This document shows positions 54,220-64,000 of a DNA stretch of 64,000 nucleotides, one piece after another (position 1 is the stretch's first letter; each line of letters starts with the position of its first letter). The stretch is from Brassica napus (lineage: Eukaryota > Streptophyta > Magnoliopsida > Brassicales > Brassicaceae). The position numbers and the translations under genes were made by a program. The notes below the pieces were generated by a model. It was given only the letters and a program-made list of their open reading frames with translations. It did no database searches and was not told the origin of the DNA. The stretch spans positions 18,431,389 through 18,495,388 of the forward strand of contig NC_063436.1 in the NCBI RefSeq assembly GCF_020379485.1, written 5' to 3'.

Positions 54220-57200
54220 AGTGATATCCATTATATAGCAATGAGCACACATATTGTGATGCTTGTATGTATAGTATATATCCATATACTTTCAAGAGTT
54301 TCACTATTAACGAAAACAATCGTGTATCATATATTTGACAATAATAGGCCTTTTCTACCATTGCATCAGAGGTTCATGTGTAAGCATATAAGAAATACGT
54401 GTTTGTTTCTTCAATAATAAGATATCATTCCCGCATGTTATGTGTGGACTCTAACTCTGAGTGTTGATGTATATATATATACATCAGATTTGAAGAATTA
54501 TTCCGATTTGTTCCGTTCCGTTCCCACCACAGGGTTCAATCTTTGTTTTGTATCACAACTTATTTCAGATTTGAAGAATTATTATCGATACGTATTTGAA
54601 ACTATTATTATCGATACGTATTTGGTTTTCTTTTGGGTTTGATGTCTGTAAGGTAGCATTGTGGTTGGTGCAACCTGGTTATTCTAATTGAAATGTGGCT
54701 ATAAGTTGGTCTTTCTGGCTGTGGTTACGGTTTAACCTAATCTGAATTGGGCCATTACTTGATGTGAGATTGTGATGGATTCAAGGCTAAGTCAAATTCT
54801 CTCCATCTTTGAATTACACCGTTATTAATTTGGGCTTTTAGGCCTAAAATAATCATCTGTAACTTCTGAAACAAATATTTTTTTTCCCTAAATGAAACGA
54901 AAATTCAAAGCTTATAGTTATGGGTGTCAAAGACTCAAAACTAGAGGTGAAAAGAATCTCTAGATTTTTTGAAGTATTCATAATCCCATCCGTTTGGTCC
55001 TAGATATCTGATTAGGTTCTATCTGTAACTGCATAGATATTCGTTGGTGTTCGGATAGTGTTTGTATATCCACATTTTTTTATATTTTAAATTTTAAAAA
55101 GAATTTATAGATAATATAAATAATAATATTTTATTACAAAAAATAAAAATTTATTTACTTTCTTACTTTAATAACTAAAATAATTATTCAATAAATAAAA
55201 ATTGGAACTTAGATAAAATTAAATAATTATATAATTTTTATAGAAGTTTTTAAATATATATATAGCATATCGAATTGAATATTCATTCAATATTCGTGAG
55301 TTTTTTTTTGAGCAACTCATGAGTTAATTTGTTTTTTATGGATATTGGATATTGACATTGTTTTTTTCGTAGAGTTACAAGGATTTTTTTGTTGAAAAGT
55401 CTTATTTAGTATATTTCACAGACTTATATCTAAAGGTTAATATGAATATTTCTATTCTTTATTTAATTAAAATCTCGTGTATGCGGATCAAATCTCAAAA
55501 CCGGATGTCTAAAACTGCCATCTTAAGTTAACTATTCCTTAAAATCTGTTGTGCCTCAGGTTCAAACCATTTATGATATATAAATTATTCTTTAAATCGA
55601 AATATACAAATCTTAACTTTGGACAATGTTAACAAAAAATTGTTTTGTTTAACTGATATATCATAGGGTGGATGTGTTTCCTTTAATTATTTATTCTCAG
55701 TCAGCAGATTGAAAATTTGAAACTCCTCTTTACATCTCTATTAACTATCTAAAAATATACATCTCATTGTTGTTCCAAAAAAATAAAACATCTCATTGAG
55801 TTAATCAAATTGATATATGTACTTTCACTCGTAGGGAGAAAAAACATTCCACAGCGCATAGCCATAGGACTGTGCAATGTAGACTGTGGATGATTTAAAT
55901 AAATGCCTTAAATCACACACACAAAGACAAGATTCCTCAGACTCCTATTTAGGTTTTGACCCAACCCTAGCTCTACTACTACACAGACACCTACTATTCT
56001 ATTTCTGTAATCAACAGTGCCAATTTCAATCTCTTTCAGTCAATTTATTTGCAATATCTATCAATTATCCTATAACCTATCCCAACGGTCAATTAACAGC
56101 ACAAAACCCACGTTAGATATTATTACATCATTTTAGAAAAAGCCACCACATATCTAGGTAGGCTGATTGAATAAAGTAAAATAAAAATAAATTCGACTAC
56201 AATAGCTACTTCCCTCGATAGCTAATTAGTAAATTGTATATAATAAATATAACAGAGAATTTGATGCAGTCTTACATTGTCAGAATATTATGTAGTGTCT
56301 AATGTGAAAGATCTTTTGTCTGCATGTGTGTATAAATATATACACGTATACATGTGCATATATGTATTATGATGACCTCATGATAGGAGAGATCACTGAC
56401 AATAATATATAAAGGACTTGAAAATAGGCTTTAATCGTTTTGTTTTGGTAGATTGGTTTGTGAGAGAGAAGAAGAAACCAAGAAGATGAATGAATCACAT
56501 GACACATTCGACCAAAATTAAATGCAGAGAATAAGAGGAGCGGGTGAGTCACAGCCAAGCCAACCAATGGTCCACCTCAATGCCTGTCACCATTTTGTCC
56601 CTAACAGTCTTACCCCTCCTTGTGTCTTGTCAATTCTCTCTATCTCTCTTCTTCTTTTAATTTGTCTCTTCTCTTCCATCGTTGAAAGGGTTCTTCAAAT
56701 TATCAGTGACTAGTGTCCCTCCACTATTCGTTGATTTCTTTTTTTTTGTTAATATATTAATTAGTTGTCATTTTCATGTTCAAATTAGTAAGCTACTGGA
56801 TCGACTTCCTGAGATTTTTATTATAAGATGCGTGTATGGGACAGCTTACCACCGCCTTTTTTTTTTCTTCTTCAACAATCTTAATATATTAAATCAGGTT
56901 TACTCGATGTATACTAAATCAAGTTTAGTCGATAGAAAAAATATCCGGATGAGTAATTTATATTGGTTTGATGTGATATACATGGGTGAAAAGACAATTA
57001 TGTGTCTGTGCACTTTTAGCAAGTGAAGCCACACATACGTTAAAATACGAGAAATAAAATGTAATCTATAGGATCGTTTATCTTCAAACCAAAAGAAAGC
57101 TGGTAAGAAAAATCTTCAATCATAAATCATGTAATATGCATATTGTATAAGCATAACATAGCCCAAAGAGTTGTCAAAAACCTTGACATTCTCTTTTTCA

Positions 57201-59410
57201 ATAAAGGGTTGAATTAGGAAGGATAAATAAATTATCTACTTTGTGCAAACACAATATAATGTTTCAGGTTTATTTTTGATTGATCTCTCTCCGTGTACAT
57301 TACTTACATTTGACTCATAAGGATGACTCAGATTTACTAACCGATTTTCAGTTTCCTGTTTTAGACTTCAGCTACAGCCAGGGGATTCTCTAGTTAGAGA
57401 CAAATACAAATTACATATAGATAAAACCCATTGTTGATTAAAATGTTGCTAATATTTTAAAACAATGTATTCTTTAGAAGAAAGAATCATATATGTGCGC
57501 GCCTAGGTGGTGAGATGTTTTGGGTTTTACATAAAAGAAATATGAAACAAGATCGTATGAATTAGCATCACCTTGAAATTAACCGTCATCTTCATGCGAT
57601 AATAATCTTATCTCAATTGTATACGTTATACGTGGGATTCCACGTTGGCATACATATACTGCATGACATTTTCCCTGATCGTTATGTGATTTTTAAATTC
57701 TTATTTCTAGTGGTAGTTATTGCTTTTAAAAAGTAATTAAAGCTTATGCATATAGCACGTCATTGACGATATATATTATGATAAATCCAACAACGCAGAC
57801 ACAGATCTGTATGATCCATGGAAATAACCAAAAGATTACACCGTACGATTACACTCTTTAACATTAACCTTCGTTACAATTCACGAGAAGATTCATGTTT
57901 CTTTGTTTCCTAACAACAAAATATATTACTATTGTACGTGTGGTAGTCTGTTGACTGTGTGTGTACCCATTAACATTTATCTGCTTGCTTTTCACTTTCT
58001 CGTACAAATTGATTAAAGTTATGTTTTTGCTTACTTCCATGCATGCTCGCAAGAATCACAAAAACACAATCATCATAAAAAGGAGTAAATACAAGAGAGG
58101 AAGAAGGAATAATAATGCATCAAAATAAGCCATATACAAACATATGAAACTACTCTCTTATCTTTCTTCTACAACTATTATTAAAGAAAATAGTCGCATT
58201 GAATCGTACATAAGAGACATAAAAGAATGAATGAATCTTTTGGAAAAGAAAGGAAAGTGTCGGGGCTTCTTCTATGAATAAGCTATTCAATAATTTTTGT
58301 GCTTGTAATTCTATTTTGTCATGTCTCTTGATCTCTCTTCTGAAAGCCACCCTTCTTTCCTTTTCTCACGTTATGTCTCTCATATTTTGTCTTCTCCCCA
58401 TTTGAAAAATATGGTGGCTAGGCTTCCTATTACATTCGGTAGTTATATTTATCTATATAGTGTGCTATAAAGGAAATTTTTTTTCAAATATTAGGTTTTA
58501 ATGAAAATTATAGTTGGCCTTTCCTCTATCTTTCTGTTAATGAGGTTTGCCTTTACTATCATTAAACTTTCAAATCATCCGGCAAATCTCAATTTTCTAC
58601 ATTTCACCAAGACTTTCTATTTTTTAAAATATATTCTTTAATCAAAATTTAGGCTAATTTGGAACTTTTTAGATCAGAGATATACTAGTAAACAAATAGT
58701 TGGTTCATGATTTGGAATTTATGTTTCAATTGCTTATTTACACAATATACTTTTTCTTGTTTCTCAAGTTAGATATTTGTTAGAGGTGGATTTAGCATTC
58801 CGAATTAAACACTAGGCTGAAATCAACATCAACTGTATTTAAGCATTGCATATTCAGTTAATGCAAATCAATTGTGAGTTATGAACCCTAAAACTAAAAC
58901 AAATGACTCACACAAAATTATCTTATGAATGATAAATATATTTAGTATAAACTGGTTCGAACATCCGATTTGGTACCGGAGTTACAATGAACTTTGGTTT
59001 GTGCTTTATCCGGTTACACATAATGTTCATTAAATTATTTTACCTATAAACACAAATACAAAATAGGGACCTTGAATATGAGAAGAATAGTTTATATATA
59101 AATAGCAAATGTAAAGGCATTTTGTTGGCATGCGAGTGAAGAGAAAACAAAACAAGTCCAAAACCAAATTCCTCCCACTTTCTTAGTCACTTCTACATCA
59201 ACCCAATTCTTTTTGTCTCTCGCACATTTATAACTCAAAGATACGCATGCTAAGATTGAGACATATACAGTATTACAGATCTATGTTTGTGTGTACATAT
59301 ACTAAGTAAATATTTCGTGATATGTAGTCTCATTTTCTTATAATTTATATTGTAGTTACGCCTTAAAAACTGTATATTAACGACGAGTTCCCATTGTGAT
59401 AAGACTTGAT

Positions 59411-59480
59411 ATCATCACCAAATACACTCAGTCACCAACCAAATCATCATCACCAAATACACTTCTCAGTCACCAACCAA
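59411..59480. repeat. Two-copy tandem repeat downstream of WOX1
   Basis: ATCATCACCAAATACACTCA continuing GTCACCAACCAA (59411-59442) is repeated at 59446-59480 with a 3-bp TTC insertion. Confidence 0.85.
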
Positions 59481-59784
59481 ATCAAGCAAGTTTTCTAATC
59501 CAAAACCTTAACTCACCACATCCACACAAAATGATAAATTAATGGGAAAATCACATGTATCTGTATTCTTTTTAGTTTAAGTTTTGCTCGAGTCGTTTTA
59601 ACATTTAAAGAGAATGGTCCAAAGTGAATTTCAAGGCAAACGCTTATGATTAACATCAACACCATAAAGACACGCCTGCCCTCACTCCCAAACAAATCCC
59701 TAGCTCGCTATAACTTGATTAGTTAATTAATCTAGTAATATGATAACACAAAAACATGTTTCTCTTGAAAAATATCATGTAGTA

Positions 59785-61813
59785 CTAGTTCTTCAATGGA
59801 AGAAACTCGTAGAAACATTGAATGCCACTCTCCTTCTCTTTCCCATCATCGCCACCATTGCTACAAAACCCCTCTTTTCTCAATGGAAACAGCTCTAGTG
59901 TCTGTTCTTGATGTTCCAATTCACCGTTTGAGCAATCTTCATGTTGTTCTTGATCTTTATTATCATCACAAGCCTCTGTGTTCCTTGCTCCTCTTGTCCT
60001 CAGAAATGAAGGTGAAAATGTGACTGTATCTTTAGCAGCGGGAACGTTACTGTTGCTAGTGGACAAGTTTAAAGAAACTGTAGTGGAATTGAGATTGAGT
60101 TGGTGATTATTATGCTGTTGTTGTGAAGAAGGGTAGAGTCCAGGTGGTAGCTGCATCATATGCCACCTGGCATTTCTCACAGGAAAGCTTTGTATCTCGT
60201 CTCCTCCATGACGACCATTGCGTTTCGTTGCTACCATCGCTATTGAGACAGGCTCCTCCTGATGATGATGGTCATGAGGTTTCTGATATGCAAAAAAGAA
60301 AAAAGAAAGAGAAATGCGATACTTTAAAATTTTTGAATTGTCAATTAGCATTGGAAAATGTAAAACTTGGTAACAAATAAGTCAAAATCATGGCAAAGCG
60401 ACAAACTTTTTGCTTAAAAAACGAATCACACAGACGCAAGAATAATCTGCGAAAGCAAATTCCAGAAAGGGACAGCGCCAAGGAGAGTGAAACCGTTAAA
60501 GAGCAGGGTCAAAGCGGTCTTTTCAAGCATGTATTGATGTAAAAAAGCTCTCTAATATATTGAAATACAGCAAAAGCACAAGAAGAAAACAAAAATAATA
60601 GATCTTACGTAGCAGCTGTCCCGACAGAAAGGAAAGTGTATGCAGCTTTTTGGATCAATTCATTATTTTTTAGAAAAACAAAATACTCAATAAAATACTA
60701 ATAATATAATTTATCTGCTAACAAAAATACTTATTTTTGCATTTCCCAATAAGCTAACTATTTTTGGTATTTTCCGCTGCCACATATATCTTCTCTCCAT
60801 CATATCTTTGCCTTTGTTTTCATTTGCAAAAATTACCCAAACATCCAAAAAAGGAATGCAATTATTCATAAATAGATTCTCTTTGTAATCATGTGCCAAT
60901 TATACCATACCATGAACCCTTAATTACATTCCCTTTCATGTCCCCATTAGACATTAATATATAATATAATGAGTAGAAACAAACAATCATATGTATGCCA
61001 TGCACATATATACCTCTTGTTGTGTGTCGCATCCGACCGAACATATCCAGTTCTTGGTATGTTCAACCTTGTAACCTGTAATATTTCAAATAAAAAAACT
61101 AAGTCAAGATTTAACTGTTTGAAGTATATGTCATATTCTGTTTCTAAAGTTATGGTCTCTCACCTTTTGAATCTTTCTTGTCGAATCCTTGGTTTGAGAC
61201 AAGACTCGTTGTCGTAACGACTGATTCATCGTGGCCATTTTCCATTTGTCGTCGACGCTTCTGGCGTTCGCGAGCTTTGTGGTTTTGGAACCAATAGAAA
61301 ACATTTTTGCCTTCTATCTTCCCGTACCGTCGTAGCTGCGCGGTGATTTGTTGGATATGGTCGGCCGAAGGAGTTCTTGTTCCTTGTTGGTAAAGCTCTT
61401 CAAGAGCCTTTAACTGATCCGGTGTCGGATTCCACCGTGAGCTCACCATTGCTGGTGGATGTTGAGGCTCTGAGTTTAGCATCATCAACTCCCTCTTGTT
61501 CTGCTCCGCCGTCATTGTTGTCACCACTGCTTTACAAATCATAACAACCAAGAAAATGAGCATTAACTTTTCTCTAGATGCGGTAAAATTATAGAAAATA
61601 TAACTACTAAGAAAATGAGCATTAATCGAAACTAGAAAGAGAACTATATATTTTGTGGGGGAGAAAGAGAGATATACCCATATTAAAGCGGTGGTCGGAG
61701 TTGGTGTTTCCGGTGGCGGTGGGGCAAGAAGAGAGGCGAGGGATGAGAGGACGAAGCTTTCTTCCTCCGTTGAAAGAATCTGCACCTCCTTCGTTGTAAC
61801 CCATCATCCACAT
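59785..61813 (-). CDS. WOX1: WUSCHEL-related homeobox protein WOX1
   Basis: Four exons on the minus strand (61813-61678, 61529-61164, 61075-61014, 60282-59785) join in frame to 353 residues. The start [20 protein letters not shown] matches Arabidopsis WOX1 (At3g18010) as I remember it. Upstream in-frame ATGs would add residues not present in that protein. The homeodomain covers about residues 77-140 ([17 protein letters not shown] to [17 protein letters not shown]), with the long helix-loop typical of WOX proteins. The WUS box TLELFPL is at about 316-322, and the C-terminal motif YEFLPLKN is intact. WOX1 acts in the nucleus with WOX3 to drive leaf-blade outgrowth, largely as a repressor. A TATA-like TATATATA at about 62073-62080 (minus strand) would give a leader of about 230 nt. 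Confidence 0.94.
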
Positions 61814-64000
61814 TTTGAACCTTTTTAATTTTATATATGTATAACCGAGCTGAGAGACAGATAGCAAGTGAATATTAGGGCTTTGTTTATTTATCGAAAT
61901 TTAGGAGATGTGAATGATATCTTTGAATGAGGAAATTGACAAATAGTAGAAAGTGTTATTGGCTGTTTTTAGTTTGGGTATGAAGTAGAGTGATAATGTT
62001 GAGATATCTTTTGTGTGAATGTGAGAATGGGAGCATGCAAATGAGGTTTTCATAAGCACACATATATGTATGTATATATAGTAGTACCGAGATATATATT
62101 TTTCTATATATTTTTTTTTTCTTTTGCAAATTAACATTCTCCACATGGATAGAATCATATATTTTATATGCTTTGTTTTATTCCTTTTATTTTATAAATT
62201 CTCCACCAAATTTCAAAAACAATTACATTTTTATATAAAAAGAATTACAACGTATATAATTGAATTATTTTTGAACAAAGCAAAACATAATACAATTGTT
62301 TTCCATGTTGAATGTATTGTATGATATTATATACTATTAAGCCCGAATTTAATACATCATATCATTGTAGGATTACTACTTCGTTAGGGCATGATTAACC
62401 CCGGTCTTTTAGCCGGAGTTCTTAACTCATGATTTGATATTTATTTTTTTACACTTTTCGATTAAGTAACAGCTTTTATATCTCTTATTTAAGAGACGAT
62501 TCTTAGTTTTTTTTAGTTAAAATCTAAAAAAAACTAAGAACCGTCTCTTAGCTGAAAGTAAGAATCCTAGTTAAGAGACTGAGAATAATCATGGTCTTAT
62601 GGTTATGGCTTGTTTATTACTTATTTATTGACAAAGGGTTTATTAGGCTTTGCTTATTTGATGTATAGTTTATTTTCGAACCTATAAGAAATTACAGTTC
62701 AGGAGTGCTTATGTAAATGGTACTATGGCTGGTATGCTATGTTAAAGCAAAATATTATAGGGAAACATATTTTTGGCTGTGTTACACAGGTACAAAATAG
62801 ATCAAGATAAAAGTTGTAAGTTGATACGTAAGTAAACATGTTGTTTGTTTTTGTGAATTTATATAAAGTAAAACTTTCTTCTTTTTTCACAGAGAAAATT
62901 TTATCCTCAAATTATTTTTGATCGTATTTGCTCTTTCATTTCTTCCATTTTTAATTACTCTATAGTAACTACAATGTTCACCAATCATACTCTATATGTA
63001 GTACAAATATACTATTGATTAGTTTGCAGATGAGTACACTTAAGCACAAAATTGACATATTCCAAGAGGAACACAGAACACTACTAAGTAGGATTCAATA
63101 AATGCACTGATTATATTGTCTCTTTGGGAACATCCTATAAAATCAAAACCATACATCAAAAAAAGGAACATCATGACCACTACTACTACGTAAGAATTAC
63201 AAGCACAAACAGAGAAATGCGTTCTGATTGACCGATTTAGGATTTCCCTAAACTAATTCTGGAATGATGTAACTATATTCTTAGTTTAGTATATATATCA
63301 TATTAATAGCTACTAGAATGTAGTTTTATTATGAAAGAAAATTGAAAGGAAGAGGTTGAGATTGACTGGTAAGAGGAGAGAGATAGCGTGGAATTCTGGG
63401 GATATGAATGATATGGGGAGATGTGAAGGAGCTTAAAACGACGTGACATTCTCCCATCTCTCCCCATCACTCCTTTTCTTTCATTCTTTATTTTCCAACT
63501 ATACTTCAATTTTTTTTGGTTTATACGAAATATAAGAGATAAATGAATGTGTGTGTGGTGGCTTTCACTATTATTCTTGTGCTCAACTGCCCCATTGCTT
63601 TGTCTCTTTACACTCTTCACCTCATCTCCTTTGTCTCTCTCAAACCCACTTTTCCATAAAACCCTTTTCTTCTCTTTGGGATCTTAAATCTCCCTTTTCT
63701 GTCTTTTCCCAAGCCCTAATCCATTTGATTTTCTCGATTTTTGGAAAGCTATAATATATCTTAATCCTTACTTTGTGAAAGATATGCTAATAATTTCATG
63801 TCTTTTCTTTACTGGTTTTAGTGATCATGTGATGGAACAATATATTAGACCCTTTCTAAATTTCTAATCCACCTATATTTTTTCTTTTTATAATAAAGAA
63901 ATTTTAAAATGAAGATCACTAATAAATGAATTCTAATAAATTCATTTATTATAGTAAAAGATAGAGGTGAGCTGGAGATACTTTTATATGTTACTACAGT
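61814..64000. other. Upstream region of WOX1 and right edge of window
   Basis: Holds the WOX1 leader and promoter, a MITE at 62387-62596, and AT-rich DNA. Between 63600 and 63760 a pyrimidine-rich stretch (CTCTTTGGGATC, then TTTTCCCAAGCCCTAATCC) looks like the 5' leader of a plus-strand gene whose coding region would lie beyond the window; this is weak. Confidence 0.4.
62387..62596. mobile_element. Harbinger/Tourist-like MITE with an internal hairpin, 210 bp
   Basis: TTA duplications (62384-62386 and 62597-62599) flank termini GGGCATGATTA and TAATCATGGTC. Inside, about 62491-62550 forms a near-perfect hairpin: AAGAGACGATTCTTAGTTTT and its complement AAAACTAAGAACCGTCTCTT around a short loop. 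It lies about 570 bp upstream of the WOX1 start codon. It is related to the element at 42026-42169. Confidence 0.75.

Larger units (their letters stand above)
53241..59784. other. 6.5-kb gene-free region
   Basis: AT-rich intergenic DNA between CAR4 and WOX1. In Arabidopsis I recall a phosphoethanolamine methyltransferase gene (At3g18000) here; no trace of it is seen. Contents noted: a decayed Helitron end at about 54187-54219, a two-unit tandem repeat at 59411-59480 and a pyrimidine-rich stretch near 56620-56690. No credible ORF on either strand. Confidence 0.5.

Noticed and set aside
56522..56713. 63-codon plus-strand ORF
   Set aside because: Low-complexity leucine/serine-rich translation of pyrimidine-rich DNA, no homology or gene context.
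58945..58956. B-box-like GGTTCGAACAT
   Set aside because: No A box at suitable distance and no tRNA cloverleaf around it.
62491..62550. Possible microRNA precursor
   Set aside because: The stem is the palindromic core of a MITE with clear ends and TTA targets; no known miRNA sequence was recognised.
1..64000. CRISPR arrays, bacterial operons, organellar or viral insertions
   Set aside because: None seen; spliced genes, plant families and transposon types are all nuclear plant features.

Overview
This is plant nuclear DNA from a Brassicaceae species, most likely tribe Brassiceae (Brassica or Raphanus type). The gene set and order follow Arabidopsis thaliana chromosome 3 from about At3g17780 to At3g18010. 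AGI numbers here are recalled, not searched. Recognised in order: a BAP31-like ER protein (At3g17780 type), a DUF760 plastid protein (At3g17800), remnants of dihydropyrimidine dehydrogenase PYD1 (At3g17810), cytosolic glutamine synthetase GLN1;3 (At3g17820), the TRAPPII-associated protein TRIPP (At3g17900), an At3g17950-like protein, TOC64-III (At3g17970), the C2-domain protein CAR4 (At3g17980) and the homeobox gene WOX1 (At3g18010). Several genes I recall between these in Arabidopsis (At3g17830-17880, At3g17910, At3g18000) are absent, as expected of a fractionated copy after the Brassiceae genome triplication.

Layout. 1-7.6 kb: a partial F-box gene running off the left edge, the BAP31-like gene, a second F-box gene and the DUF760 gene. 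8.4-22.8 kb: two broken direct copies of the 3' end of PYD1 bracket an 8-cysteine lipid-transfer-like gene. That gene appears to have a 7.7-kb intron ending in a 17-nt coding exon, and the intron holds a complete LINE retrotransposon with both ORFs open and 15-bp target duplications. A 2.3-kb Helitron sits in the second PYD1 copy. 23.7-26.1 kb: nine-exon GLN1;3. 27-34.8 kb: two copies of the TRIPP promoter/5' UTR bracket a Helitron, AT-rich repeats, an F-box gene and a shrunken, frameshifted COP9-signalosome-subunit-1-like gene. 35-41.8 kb: TRIPP, an inverted F-box paralogue and a two-B3-domain gene. 44.2-51.4 kb: the At3g17950-like gene, TOC64-III and CAR4. 51.4-59.8 kb: repeat-rich DNA with at least one Helitron. 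59.8-61.8 kb: WOX1 on the minus strand.

The syntenic genes are unrelated housekeeping or developmental genes with no operon logic. The non-syntenic genes (F-box, lipid-transfer-like, CSN1-like) lie in blocks, and three of these blocks are bracketed by direct duplications of the neighbouring syntenic gene's end. That is a structural signature of gene movement. I found no rRNA or tRNA gene and no CRISPR array. All exon models are hand-built from splice signals, reading-frame continuity and remembered homologues; frame was checked across every junction.
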